Notes: generated by a model from the sequence alone, not told the origin. A stretch of 64,000 nucleotides of DNA from Acinetobacter chinensis (GCF_002165375.2 NZ_CP032134.1:806001-870000), one strand, 5' to 3'; numbered from the stretch's first letter, positions 9,301 to 16,820 are shown. A program made the numbers and translations.

Positions 9301-9971
9301 ATATGTCCAAGCAGGTTTTCAAGTTCTTTACGTTTTACGGCAACGGCTTTGGTGCGTTCAAATGCTAATTGACCGATCCTGGCGAAGATTGATGAATTGG
9401 TTAAATATTCAAGTAATTCACCACGTTCATTATCACGGGCTTTTAAAAATGCAGTCACTTCAGATTGTGCCAAAAGCACTGCACGGGTGAATTGTTCAAA
9501 TGTGAGTTGGGTGATTTGATGGATACTTGCATCTACAGCTTTGGCTTTATCCGCAACAACGATACCATCGGTTAGGCATTTTAAATAACGTTGTACACTT
9601 TGTAATTTTCCATCAGCTTTTTCACGTGAACGTTTCAGTTCCCAACGTGCCAGATAGTGCTTTTGATCCTGTGCCACAAAGGTCAGTTCAGCAAAACCAT
9701 GCGCCGTGCCACGACGTAAAACAGTCAGTGGTGAATTAGTCAATAATTCTGATCCATCAACATCAGTGAGTTTGCCATCACTGTCTTTTAAACGCGGAAT
9801 TTTATTAAACAGGGCAAGACACATCGCATCTAAAATGGTGGATTTGCCAGCACCTGTTTTCCCGACAATCGCCACTAAACCTGCCGAAGCCAAAGGTTCA
9901 GATTCAAAATCAATAAAATGTTCACCTGAAAGCGATGCCAGATTTTTAAGTCGAATGGATAAGATTTTCAT
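6375..9971 (-). CDS. sbcC: DNA repair exonuclease subunit SbcC
   Basis: Rad50-like ATPase subunit of the SbcCD nuclease, which cleaves hairpins and processes DNA ends. The N-terminal ATPase half has GKTGAGKST at about 37-45. A very long Gln-rich coiled coil follows, interrupted near residue 597 by the zinc hook CLVCG, and the C-terminal half has the signature SLSGGESFLTALALS and Walker B-type ESLFIDEGFGTLD. At 1198 residues it is longer than the roughly 1050 of E. coli, the extra being Gln-rich coiled coil. Glutamine is mostly encoded by CAA (TTG on the plus strand), unlike smc in this window. It starts 9 bases after sbcD ends, in one operon. Confidence 0.97.
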   Translation of the reverse strand: MKILSIRLKNLASLSGEHFIDFESEPLASAGLVAIVGKTGAGKSTILDAMCLALFNKIPRLKDSDGKLTDVDGSELLTNSPLTVLRRGTAHGFAELTFVAQDQKHYLARWELKRSREKADGKLQSVQRYLKCLTDGIVVADKAKAVDASIHQITQLTFEQFTRAVLLAQSEVTAFLKARDNERGELLEYLTNSSIFARIGQLAFERTKAVAVKRKELENLLGHIEILSDEQVTELSDQFQHVNAEYQKLDTEKVQLEKQRLWFERKQKFDQEIILKQQTVDTHLQEQQNLAPERERLTRLEIFSEIRPHVFQQQQLIKAEQELAPQIQQQQNRFNELSTQFETQKSHYLHAETALTEIQNFENKNLSKINAVRDCNTERDRIVIEFKTIQTKLNELEQTQQPYAQQKQQLEQQIQQIQQQQDHVNGQLLSTQQFTTLDKGLSAHLQQLTQFIQHYQSIENQLGNSVQAEQQLNAQKTELQQAITQSGNIEQLEKHLEDGRQQRELKLNQANQLDVIQQKLNQYFDLKNESLQIQEKFSHITAQLQQTKKSTLIAEQSYQLAKDAWLKLQEILQQQRLLHTENVKHLRAELTDGEPCLVCGSTSHPYKVDDSAVSKALSDLHQQQEQQATITEQDALKNWQLSQQQLSKLSAEHEQLKAVIQSNSEKTALTVNALNEQIQTANIQLDLNLSSAEITKKFQHFTQQNQLDLHYLETQTNKSIVNIKQQQQLMQNIQQAEHLLQNAHNLQQQVSHLVTCLSDAEKEQWQQQTTAQAQQLHTQLKNRLLQIEQFELLKQQLDQASQELHSTQLNLENTSKQIAEMTDNFNAIKIKGQQNTEKANQLILEMTGLTDIKPNEWLAEHDTKRQNSQVHYQQLKQQFDQSRSQYDQQKSRVEQLQAQQQQSQNSLNQVNTDIQNWLNVHTDFQVNDLAEMAQITSALEQQIRQNLQNTERLLHEANSVLKTIQAQLAEHALQQPELDFAQLQQLIAENIEALKAQSEIRDQIKIDLAKHDSNVQKQKQFADQILEIQQEEHRWSKISGLMGDSTGKKFRDYAQQFNLDILLEHANQQLAMLSQRYTLKRLDNSLSLAIIDHDMDGETRSVASLSGGESFLTALALSLAIANMASGSMKIESLFIDEGFGTLDASSLHMVMNALDQLQNQGRKVVLISHIQDMHERIPVQIQVRPLGAGASTIEVVS

Positions 9972-9980
9972 GGCAACTCC

Positions 9981-11234
9981 TTATGCTTTGTGCTCATCTT
10001 CAAGTGATTTTTCGGCTTCATGAACGAGGCTTAAAAAATCTTTCAGCACAGCATCATCATTGGCATAACCATTTTTTTCCCAGATCTGTTGAAACAGTTT
10101 TTCAGGTGTTGGTGGTTCTAAACTGACTTGAATTACATCATCACCATTTTTTTCTGTAGTTAAATACTGTCGGGAAATACGCACCAGACGGTAGCGGTTC
10201 GGTGGCAAAGCATCTTCAAACTGTTGTCTTAAATTGGGTTGTGGCGGAACATGGGTGTGGTACTCAATATCGACATATTCGCGTTGATCAATATCGTCAA
10301 TTTCACCACTAGCTAAGGTTTTTAACTGTGTAAATACCTCATTCAGTTCGCCTTTGATTTTATGCAGTTTGATACTGCGTGGAATGGCAATTGCATCATA
10401 GTGAAAACGTGATTCATCATTTTTGGCTGGATCAATCGTGACTTCAACAATCTGATGTTTATAGTTTATTTCACTGAACGAGAGCGGAATTGGTGAACCA
10501 CTATAACGAATATGTTCCTGACCAACTTTCTGCGGTTTATGCAAATGTCCAAGTGCAACATAGTCAATCACATCATCAAAAAGTGCAGTCGCAAGCGCTT
10601 CTTCATTACCAATAATAATCGGGCGTTCTGAGTCCGAAGTTTCACCGCCTTGCATGTGGGCATGTGACATCAGAATCAGTGCCTGATCATCAGTTTTACG
10701 TTGCTTAGCTGCTGAAATCAGTTGCTGATGCACATAGGCAATCGCATTTTGACTGTTGGTGGTGTGTTCGTTTAGCCCCGTAATTTCCGCAGGGCGTAAA
10801 AAAGGTAGGGCTAAACACCATGCGACTGTATTTTTATTTTCATCATGGATTGGGATCAGTAAACGGTCTAAATCAATTGAACCTTCACTATTTTTATGAA
10901 TCACACCGACAGTTTTAGCATGGTATTTTTCAAGTAAGGGTTCAACCTGTTCGATGCGATAACCTGAGTCATGGTTACCTGCAATCATCAAGGTTTGCAT
11001 GTGTGGAGCAAGGTCATGAGTATCGGCAAGGAACTGATAAAGCTGTTTCTGTGCCGATGATGCAGGATTGATCACATCAAAAACATCACCTGCGATCAGT
11101 AAAGCATGTGGTTGTTTTTCTTTAATCTGTGTGAGTAACCATGCTAAAAACTGTTCATGCTCATACTGTCTGGAATGGTTATAGAAAAATTGCCCTAAAT
11201 GCCAGTCCGAAGTATGAAAAAAGCGTACAGTCAT
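9981..11234 (-). CDS. sbcD: DNA repair exonuclease subunit SbcD
   Basis: Mre11-like metallophosphoesterase, the nuclease subunit of SbcCD. Metal-binding motifs appear in order: HTSDWHLGQ (residues 7-15), GDVFD (about 49-53), GNHDSG (about 86-91), SHAHMQGGE (about 190) and LGHLHKPQ (about 228). The C-terminal capping and SbcC-binding region has LEPPTPEKLFQQIWEKNG. Its 417 residues are close to E. coli SbcD (about 400). It is the first gene of the sbcD-sbcC unit, and an ATG at 11234 gives the MTVRFFHTSD start expected of the family. Confidence 0.97.
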   Translation of the reverse strand: MTVRFFHTSDWHLGQFFYNHSRQYEHEQFLAWLLTQIKEKQPHALLIAGDVFDVINPASSAQKQLYQFLADTHDLAPHMQTLMIAGNHDSGYRIEQVEPLLEKYHAKTVGVIHKNSEGSIDLDRLLIPIHDENKNTVAWCLALPFLRPAEITGLNEHTTNSQNAIAYVHQQLISAAKQRKTDDQALILMSHAHMQGGETSDSERPIIIGNEEALATALFDDVIDYVALGHLHKPQKVGQEHIRYSGSPIPLSFSEINYKHQIVEVTIDPAKNDESRFHYDAIAIPRSIKLHKIKGELNEVFTQLKTLASGEIDDIDQREYVDIEYHTHVPPQPNLRQQFEDALPPNRYRLVRISRQYLTTEKNGDDVIQVSLEPPTPEKLFQQIWEKNGYANDDAVLKDFLSLVHEAEKSLEDEHKA

Positions 11235-11345
11235 GTGAACTCAAGTCTTTGAAATGCCCTGTGTAATTTAGCATGTTTTAAAACTGAAAAGATCAGATTC
11301 ATCGTTATGGCGACATGGTTAGTCGCTATGAAGCTAGGTCATGAT

Positions 11346-11600
11346 TCAGGGGCATGTGCCTTCAGCTAAGCCGCTCTCATATTCTGTAATATTACAGCCA
11401 TTTTTATCGGTATATGTTTTTTTAACTTTATCTTTGGTATCTGAGTCAGGGATTTCCTGGCAAACTTCAGTATCGTTTCCAGTACAGGGTTTTACGACAA
11501 TAGATTCTACATTTTCTGTTGTATTGAGTGTTTTGTGGGGTTGAGTCTGGCAGGCGGTTAAAATGATTGCGATGAATGATATAAATATTGATTTTTGCAT
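11346..11600 (-). CDS. Small lipoprotein of unknown function
   Basis: An 84-residue protein beginning with a lipoprotein signal peptide (MQKSIFISFIAIILTAC, lipobox LTAC). The mature part is short, polar and contains four more cysteines (VKPCTGN, TEVCQEI, NGCNITE, EGTCP), which could form two disulfides in the periplasm. The segment YTDKNGCNITEYESG is reminiscent of small Acinetobacter lipoproteins, but I cannot name a family. AGGAAAATAAT precedes the ATG on the minus strand, supporting the start. It is downstream of the VOC gene on the same strand with a 33-base gap, so they may be co-transcribed. Confidence 0.6.
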   Translation of the reverse strand: MQKSIFISFIAIILTACQTQPHKTLNTTENVESIVVKPCTGNDTEVCQEIPDSDTKDKVKKTYTDKNGCNITEYESGLAEGTCP

Positions 11601-11633
11601 ATTATTTTCCTTTATTTAAAGATTTTTCCATGT

Positions 11634-12011
11634 TTATTCTGCATCAGGATCGACTTGTACCAGCCCAAAGGTGTTGTGATTAGCATCAAGAAAATAGCCT
11701 TGCCAGCATTTCCCTGGGATGGCGAATTTTTCCATTGCAATCTGTCCGCCGAGTGCCAGAATTTTTTCTGCTGTTGCATCAAAGTCGGTCACTTCAAAAG
11801 AACAGGTAAATGCATTGGTTCCACAGTGAGTCGGCGGAGTCTGTGCAGGTCGAGCAAGTAAACCTCCACTGAGGGTCGCAGTCTGAATCTGATAATAGTC
11901 AATCGGCAGACCGTCCACCTTGGTAAAAGACCAGCCAAACACTTCACGATAAAACCTGACATCCCGTTCAGGATCTGAAGATTGAATTTCAAAATAGCTC
12001 AGAGTATTCAT
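11634..12011 (-). CDS. VOC (glyoxalase/bleomycin resistance-like) family protein
   Basis: A 125-residue single-domain member of the vicinal-oxygen-chelate superfamily. It opens with LSYFEIQSSDPERDVRFYREVFGWSF, the family's first beta-alpha-beta unit, and closes with GYFLDANHNTFGLVQVD. The pattern of a central loop with GGLLARPAQTPP and FEVTDFDATAEKI is typical of small glyoxalase-like proteins. The substrate cannot be predicted, since members include lyases, dioxygenases and binding proteins. It is full length, with no signal peptide, so it acts in the cytoplasm. Confidence 0.82.
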   Translation of the reverse strand: MNTLSYFEIQSSDPERDVRFYREVFGWSFTKVDGLPIDYYQIQTATLSGGLLARPAQTPPTHCGTNAFTCSFEVTDFDATAEKILALGGQIAMEKFAIPGKCWQGYFLDANHNTFGLVQVDPDAE

Positions 12012-12339
12012 TATTTTATTCCATGTTTTTTTCTATCAGTGAAGAAATAGTTTTGTCGATACTGTACCGATATTGAAAAATTAAGATCTTTTAAACAAGT
12101 GACCATTTGTAAAACTGTCACTGCTTCAGCTTTGGATTTGAATACTCATGCCGTTTCAGCTACCTGATATATAAAATAATGAGCAGAATTTTAAGCGGGT
12201 TTTTTCAGTGATTAAAATTCAAAAATAGAGGTTGATTTTTGTTCAATAAAGACATACTTTTATTATGGGATTTGTGAAACACATAATTTTTATAAGGTTT
12301 TGTATCCTTTATTTTTTTATATTTTTCAGGGGACTATAA
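12012..12339. other. Intergenic region upstream of the 68-residue protein
   Basis: An AT-rich 328-base spacer between divergent genes (VOC on the minus strand, the small ORF on the plus strand). I see a six-base inverted repeat AGTGAC / GTCACT at 12098-12122 that could be an operator half-site pair, and AT-rich promoter-like patches. No RNA gene or further ORF of convincing quality is visible. Confidence 0.3.
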
Positions 12340-12546
12340 ATGGATAGATTTATTATCAATCAGAACACTCAGGCAAATGGGGATCATGAAATTCATAATG
12401 CAACGCAAGGCTGTGAACATATGCCTGCTACGGAAAACCGTTTTGAACTGGGCTTTTTTGCAAACAGTGAGCTGGCGTTTAAGCGTGCAAAAATGAACTG
12501 GCCGGGTGAGAAAATTAGCCGCTGTCGTAGCTGTTGCGCTGAATAA
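12340..12546 (+). CDS. Small conserved-type protein (68 aa), unknown function
   Basis: The ATG at 12340 is preceded by AGGGGACTATAA, a good ribosome-binding site. The protein begins MDRFIINQNTQANGDHEIHN and continues with CEHMP, ELGFFANSELAF and AKMNWP, ending CRSCCAE. This resembles, from memory, a common bacterial small-protein family with the layout 'IN.N.Q.NGDHEVH...GC..LP...LG.F..C..A...AK....GC..CC..CH'. Here the middle Cys is replaced (FANSE) and the terminal CH dipeptide is missing, so it would be a divergent member. Function is unknown. It is isolated from its neighbours and followed by over 600 bases of non-coding DNA. Confidence 0.6.
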   Translation: MDRFIINQNTQANGDHEIHNATQGCEHMPATENRFELGFFANSELAFKRAKMNWPGEKISRCRSCCAE

Positions 12547-13180
12547 TCATAGAACATTATTTAATCCTTTCATTGGTGTTCCTGAAAGGGGGCACCAGAC
12601 TGGCTTTATATATTCAGCTCTCAATGAGCAGAAGTTGAAGGAAGCTGTAAAAATAATTCTCTAAAAAGTGATTTTTACGCAATTAAAAATCAAAATCAGG
12701 TTAAATGTGGAAATAAATTTCATTAAAATTAAAAAATGTGAAAATTATTTTTAAAATTTAAAATAAATTGCCTGATTTTAGGGAACTCATTCCAGCCGTA
12801 TTTTACTAATATATGTTTCAAGGGTGAACGGGATCAGAAAAGAGTAGCTTGCTGCCAGCTGTGTATAACGCGAGTGCAGTACTTACCCAAAAGGTCTCAA
12901 TTCAGCTTGGAACACTAAAGATTATCCATCTTTATTGAAATTCAGAACTTACAAAGTACTGATGGTTGAAGTCATTCCCACCACCTTTTAAAAATTATAA
13001 TGATCAGCTTTTTCAGTACTTTTAATACCGCATCATATTTTCATTTAAAGTTGTGAATCCTGTCTATAAAAATGGTGATTTTTTTATAATCATCAGTCAC
13101 TTAAATTTAAAAAATCACATGTTATGTTTCTCTTATATTGATAAAATCATGAGGTTTTATTGGACTATGAGTTTCAGGCA
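12547..13180. other. Long intergenic region containing repeat copy A
   Basis: About 630 bases without a convincing gene. The first 200 bases are very AT-rich. From about 12772 to 12920 lies the left copy of a diverged repeat (listed separately). The remainder leading to 13181 is AT-rich and presumably holds the promoter of the first paralogue. Short minus-strand frames through it are interrupted by stops. Confidence 0.4.
12772..12920 (+). repeat. Dispersed repeat, copy A
   Basis: This segment aligns in the same orientation with 14570-14730. The best-conserved core, from TTTCAAGGGTG at about 12816 to about 12917, is roughly 80 percent identical by eye with a few single-base indels. It includes 22 identical bases at 12877-12898 (CAGTACTTACCC followed by AAAAGGTCTC). 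Similarity fades on both sides. It is non-coding in this copy, because the minus-strand frame that is open in copy B is broken by a stop here. Its nature is unknown: a decayed mobile element, a structured RNA or a relict gene are all possible. Confidence 0.65.
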
Positions 13181-13609
13181 ATGACAAAATTCGAACTGGA
13201 AATCCGTTACCCGCAGCATCTGAATGCCAGTGATGCGGAGCAGCTCGGAATAATGACCGCTGAAGATGTGCTGTCACAGTTTGATGCAGTTCCATGGCGT
13301 CGTTTACAGATGCAACAGTTGCGTATGGAAGGTTCAAGTACTTCTTTGACAATAACGGGGCAACAACCCCGACAAAGCATGCGCCTGACCATGAATGCTT
13401 ATACAGATTCGGATCAGCTCGAATTCCGTATGGAAAGTGATATTGAAATCGTGACATCAAAGAAAGATATGTTTGGTCTGCTGAACCGAAAGATTAAAGA
13501 TTATGTGGCATTTAAGAAACTGAACCAGGATCAGGCTCGTGAATATCTGAAAAATTTTGTGGATGGACAGGTGGAGCTTTTAACTCAGAAATATCAGCAG
13601 AATAAGTAA
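13181..13609 (+). CDS. Tandem paralogue 1, unknown family
   Basis: A 142-residue soluble protein of a family I cannot name. It is clearly paralogous to the next gene. Shared boxes are FELEIR-x-PQH at the N-terminus, AE-x-VL-x2-FD-x-V-x-W at about 27-40, EFR-x2-SDIEIV at about 83-94, and GL-x2-RK with FK-x-L and AR-x2-LK-x-F towards the C-terminus. Identity is roughly 40 percent by eye. The frame is open from a TTG at 13160, but the ATG at 13181 gives the same N-terminus as the paralogue (MTKFELEIR versus MKNFELEIR). There is no signal peptide or membrane segment. Confidence 0.7.
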   Translation: MTKFELEIRYPQHLNASDAEQLGIMTAEDVLSQFDAVPWRRLQMQQLRMEGSSTSLTITGQQPRQSMRLTMNAYTDSDQLEFRMESDIEIVTSKKDMFGLLNRKIKDYVAFKKLNQDQAREYLKNFVDGQVELLTQKYQQNK

Positions 13610-13914
13610 AGCAGATCTGTTCAGTCTCTGAAGATACCGTATATTTATAAATGCGATGTAATTAATGAAATATTAGAAAAAGTTGTTTCATTGTTTAATT
13701 TTTATGAAGTTCTCGGTTCATTTTTCTTTCTGGAAAAGCATAATTTGTATCAAAATCTGAAATTCAGACTAAAGAATCAGGTGTTTTTGTGATATGTTTG
13801 TTGTTTTTGTCTGGAAGTGTTTTTGGGTTCATATTGTGCTTAAAAAATAATCTTATTTTCAGTAAAAACAGCTGTTAATATCTGAATATCACATTTGGAC
13901 GTGAGACGATAATA
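13610..13914. other. Spacer between the tandem paralogues
   Basis: A 305-base AT-rich spacer with no ORF of note and no strong hairpin terminator. Its length suggests that the second paralogue has its own promoter rather than being translated from a tight operon. It contains T-rich runs and phased A/T tracts but no site that I can call with confidence. Confidence 0.3.
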
Positions 13915-14391
13915 ATGAAAAATTTTGAGTTGGAAATCCGTAATCCGCAACATTATGGAGCAGGGGAAGCAGCAGAGAAAGATGTTGTTCAGGCAGAAGG
14001 CGTATTGAACAGTTTTGATACGGTTTCCTGGAAAGAAAAGCATGTTTCACAGCTGCAGGATGTAAAGGGGCAGATGGATTTTACTGTGACAGACTGCGAA
14101 ACGGATTACAGTTTAAGGCTGATCCTGGATGCCGAAAGCATCAGTGAGCAACCTGAGTTCCGTCTGGTCAGTGATATTGAAATTGTTATTCCGCAGAAGC
14201 TGATGCTCGGACTGATTACCCGCAAGACGCGTGAATATATTTCCTTTAAACATTTAAGTCTGACCAGAGCCCGTGTTCTGTTGAAAGCTTTTACAGAAGG
14301 TGATCTGGAATATATCCGGAACTGTTATCTGTATGAACCTGAACATGCCATCATGCATACCGCTTATGATATGCAGGTGCATCGGACTTAG
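13915..14391 (+). CDS. Tandem paralogue 2, unknown family
   Basis: A 158-residue protein paralogous to the preceding gene, with FELEIRNPQHYGAG at the N-terminus, AEGVLNSFDTVSW, PEFRLVSDIEIV and GLITRKTREYISFKHL. It is longer at the C-terminus by about 16 residues (YLYEPEHAIMHTAYDMQVHRT), a tail absent from paralogue 1. The start ATG is preceded by GAGACGATAATA. The mix of alternating beta-like and terminal helical segments suggests one compact alpha/beta domain. Function is unknown. An orphan immunity-type or regulatory binding protein is conceivable, but nothing in the sequence proves it. A terminator follows. Confidence 0.7.
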   Translation: MKNFELEIRNPQHYGAGEAAEKDVVQAEGVLNSFDTVSWKEKHVSQLQDVKGQMDFTVTDCETDYSLRLILDAESISEQPEFRLVSDIEIVIPQKLMLGLITRKTREYISFKHLSLTRARVLLKAFTEGDLEYIRNCYLYEPEHAIMHTAYDMQVHRT

Positions 14392-14404
14392 TTGCAGCTG
14401 TAGA

Positions 14405-14428
14405 AAAAGGGCAGTTATGCCCTTTTTT
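14405..14428 (+). terminator. Terminator after paralogue 2
   Basis: A short GC-rich stem GGGCA / TGCCC with a GTTA loop, preceded by A residues and followed by six T residues, ends just downstream of the second paralogue. Confidence 0.78.
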
Positions 14429-14995
14429 AATGCCAAAGATATTGTGAACCCATCAGGAAAAATTCCCGGAATCATGTGTTTTATGCAATAAAAATTCGGA
14501 AAATTTATCCATTTGGGAAATAATCCTTTTTATGGGGGAATCTATGGAAATTTTTTCTGCTATGGCTGGAAAAAACTGAATCTTAGGAAAATAATTCCGA
14601 AGCCAGCTGGTTAAAGTATGTCTCAAGGGTGTGAAAGGGATCGAAAAGAGTAGATTGCTGTCAGTTGCGTACAACGTGAGTACAGTACTTACCCAAAAGG
14701 TCTCGATTCGGCTTAGGACGCTATAAACCAGAAGTTTATAGGCAATAGGGTTAAAATTTATCAAGTTTTAACAGTTGAAGTAAACCAGTGCTGTTTTCCC
14801 TGCTCACCCTGAAAAATTCTGTATTGCTCCATAAAATAACAACGAAAATCATAAAAACCTTCTTCAGTCTTCCTGTTTATCCAGTCCCCGGTAATTCTTC
14901 AGTTTTATATTCCTGATCTGTCCGATCTCTGTTAATTTTGCAGAATACATTTTGAATGTCATGAATATGATATGTTTCAGGGAAAATAATCACTT
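14429..14995. other. Intergenic region containing repeat copy B
   Basis: About 570 bases lie between the terminator and the next gene. The right copy of the diverged repeat occupies about 14570-14730. The final 200 bases are AT-rich, probably including the promoter of the exported protein at 14996. A minus-strand frame of 103 codons runs through the repeat but looks spurious. Confidence 0.4.
14570..14730 (+). repeat. Dispersed repeat, copy B
   Basis: Same-orientation partner of 12772-12920. It contains TCTCAAGGGTG, GAAAAGAGTAG, a block of related but substituted bases, and then the identical 22-base core at 14683-14704. Substitutions are spread through the element rather than at every third base. 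That argues against recent protein coding and favours an old duplication or two independent copies of a dispersed element. Together, A and B bracket the paralogue pair as direct repeats about 1.8 kb apart. Confidence 0.65.
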
Positions 14996-15541
14996 ATGAA
15001 AAAATTGATAATGGGGTTGTGTCTGAGCTGTGCATTACTCACACAGTATTCGTTTGCGGGTCAGACAGCTGAAGACGTTACAGCGCAGTATTTAACTGCG
15101 GTGAATCAGAAAGGTCTACCGGGTACGGTTCAGTATTTTCATCCGGATGAACTGAATAAATTTAAATCTGCATTTGTGAGTGTTTTTGAAAGTACACAGA
15201 ACAAAGAGATGATTCAGGCTTTTTTCGGAAAAAATATCTCAGTCAGCGAACTGAAAAAGATGCCGGCAGATCTGTTTACTGAGCAGATGTTTGGCACACT
15301 TTCAAAAATACTGAAAACTGAAGATATTCATTTTGATGACTCTAAAATTCTGGGCAGTGTGCAGGAAGGAGAGCTGAAACATTTACTGGTCAGACAGTTT
15401 GCGCATATGAACAGTATGGAATTCAGCTCCGTGCAGATTGTGACATTAAAGCCTTATCAGGATTCATGGAAACTGATGTTTTCAGACAAACTGGATACGA
15501 TGGTGAAAGCCATGCAGGCGGGTCTTGCAGCTAAAAACTGA
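14996..15541 (+). CDS. Exported hypothetical protein
   Basis: A 181-residue protein with a Sec signal peptide (MKKLIMGLCLSCALLTQYSFAG, probable cleavage after FAG). The mature part begins QTAEDVTAQYLTAVNQKG and contains a predominantly helical region and a C-terminal beta hairpin (QIVTLKPYQDSWKLMF). The pattern loosely recalls small exported proteins with an NTF2-like or DUF2059-like layout, but I do not recognise it. It is periplasmic or secreted. The downstream RluA-type gene begins about 100 bases later. Confidence 0.65.
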   Translation: MKKLIMGLCLSCALLTQYSFAGQTAEDVTAQYLTAVNQKGLPGTVQYFHPDELNKFKSAFVSVFESTQNKEMIQAFFGKNISVSELKKMPADLFTEQMFGTLSKILKTEDIHFDDSKILGSVQEGELKHLLVRQFAHMNSMEFSSVQIVTLKPYQDSWKLMFSDKLDTMVKAMQAGLAAKN

Positions 15542-15644
15542 TTTAAATACTGCAAAGTTGGAGCAGTGGCAACAGTCAGTAGGGGGAATTGACACACCTG
15601 GATTCCCTTGTTATTTTCCGCGTTTTATCGCGCTGCTGTCTGCT

Positions 15645-16310
15645 ATGTCCTCCAAAGTTCCATTTGTTTATATGCCTCCACAGGAAAAACTGGTGATCGT
15701 TTATGAAGATGAGGATCTTGTGGTGATTGATAAACCTGCAGGTCTGCTTTCTGTGCCTGGTCGGTTGCCGGAACATCAGGACAGTGCATATCTGAGAGTT
15801 CTGGCGCAGTATCCGCAGGCAAAAATTACGCACCGGCTGGATATGGCGACCTCTGGTATTCTGATGTTTGCCAAACATAGAGATGCTGAAGTGGCAGTCA
15901 GTAAAATGTTTCAGGCAAGAACGGTTACCAAAAATTATGTAGCCCTTGTTCAGGGTAAACTGGATGAGGAGGGCAGTGTGGATGTGCCCTTGATTACCGA
16001 CTGGGAAAACCGTCCGCGTCAGATCGTGCATTTTGAACTTGGGAAATCTGCAAAAACCCTGTACAGACGGATGGATTATGATGCAGTTCAGGACGTCAGT
16101 CGTGCGCTGCTGATTCCGGTCACAGGGCGTTCTCATCAGTTACGGGTACACATGATGCATATCGGGCATCCGATTACAGGTGATCAGCTTTATCACCCTG
16201 ATGCTGCTCAGAGTACACTCGGCAGAATGGCTCTGCATGCATCTTTTCTGTCATTCAGACAACCTTTAAGTGGTATTGATGTTGAAATAAATGGCAGTAT
16301 TCCATTTTAA
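15645..16310 (+). CDS. rluA: RluA-family RNA pseudouridine synthase
   Basis: Converts uridine to pseudouridine in rRNA or tRNA. E. coli RluA modifies 23S rRNA U746 and tRNA U32. The catalytic motif HRLDMATSG has its Asp at about residue 66 from this start, and the flanking segments (KPAGLLSVPGR, DWENRPRQIVHFELGKSAKT, PVTGRSHQLRVHMMHIGHPI) are very close to E. coli RluA from memory. The frame is open from 15525, overlapping the upstream gene. I choose ATG 15645 because the resulting 221 residues match the RluA length of about 219 and the extra N-terminus is not family-like. There is no N-terminal S4 domain, as expected for RluA. Confidence 0.9.
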   Translation: MSSKVPFVYMPPQEKLVIVYEDEDLVVIDKPAGLLSVPGRLPEHQDSAYLRVLAQYPQAKITHRLDMATSGILMFAKHRDAEVAVSKMFQARTVTKNYVALVQGKLDEEGSVDVPLITDWENRPRQIVHFELGKSAKTLYRRMDYDAVQDVSRALLIPVTGRSHQLRVHMMHIGHPITGDQLYHPDAAQSTLGRMALHASFLSFRQPLSGIDVEINGSIPF

Positions 16311-16340
16311 CCCATGCAGTGCTGATGAAGGAAAAACAGA

Positions 16341-16820
16341 ATGTACCGGATCACTGCAAGCGGTTGGACACAGCTGAGCTCTGAAGCTCAAAGCTCGCTG
16401 AAAGCATTGTTGCTGACAGCAGATCCGTCATGGGAACAGATACAGTCGTATGTTGAAGACAGTCTGATTTTTATACTGCATTCCGAGCAGCAGCAAATGG
16501 TTGCGCAGTTATGTCTTTTTCGGCAGACAGATACCGCTGAAATAAAAAATCTAAGTGTGGACACTGCTTTTCAGAAGCAGGGACTGGCAAAAAAGCTACT
16601 GATACATGTCATTGAATGGACCCGCCAGCAACAGCTTCAGACTTTGACTGTAAAGACAGGAAACTCCAGTCTGGATCAGCTGGCGCTGTATCAGAAAGTG
16701 GGTTTCCGCATGACCGCTATTGAACAGGATGTATTCAAAGACTATCCAGAAGAAATATATGAAAATGGTATCCGTTGTCTGGATCAGGTGGTTTTGACCA
16801 TGAATTTTCCCGTTGCTTAA
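16341..16820 (+). CDS. GNAT-family N-acetyltransferase
   Basis: A 159-residue acetyl-CoA-dependent acetyltransferase of unknown substrate. The acetyl-CoA binding signature is seen as IKNLSVDTAFQKQGLAKKLL (about residues 73-92), followed by LTVKTGNSSLDQLALYQKVGFRMTAIE, the typical C-terminal part of the fold. The start ATG at 16341 follows GAAGGAAAAACAG, a good ribosome-binding site. It lies 30 bases after rluA on the same strand and may be co-transcribed. The C-terminal segment KDYPEEIYENGIRCLDQVVLTM is typical of the YkkB-like group. Confidence 0.87.
   Translation: MYRITASGWTQLSSEAQSSLKALLLTADPSWEQIQSYVEDSLIFILHSEQQQMVAQLCLFRQTDTAEIKNLSVDTAFQKQGLAKKLLIHVIEWTRQQQLQTLTVKTGNSSLDQLALYQKVGFRMTAIEQDVFKDYPEEIYENGIRCLDQVVLTMNFPVA

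Noticed and set aside
12772..12920. Repeat core as a known RNA (6S, CsrB-like or riboswitch)
   Set aside because: I could not match it to any RNA consensus that I know, so I keep it as an unclassified repeat rather than naming it.
14453..14764. Minus-strand open frame of 103 codons through repeat copy B
   Set aside because: It exists only because of the repeat. The matching frame in copy A has a stop, substitutions are not biased to third positions, and there is no good ribosome-binding site. I treat the DNA as a non-coding repeat.
15576..16136. Long minus-strand frame opposite the RluA-type gene
   Set aside because: It is antisense to a well-supported gene with full family motifs and shows no recognisable protein features of its own.
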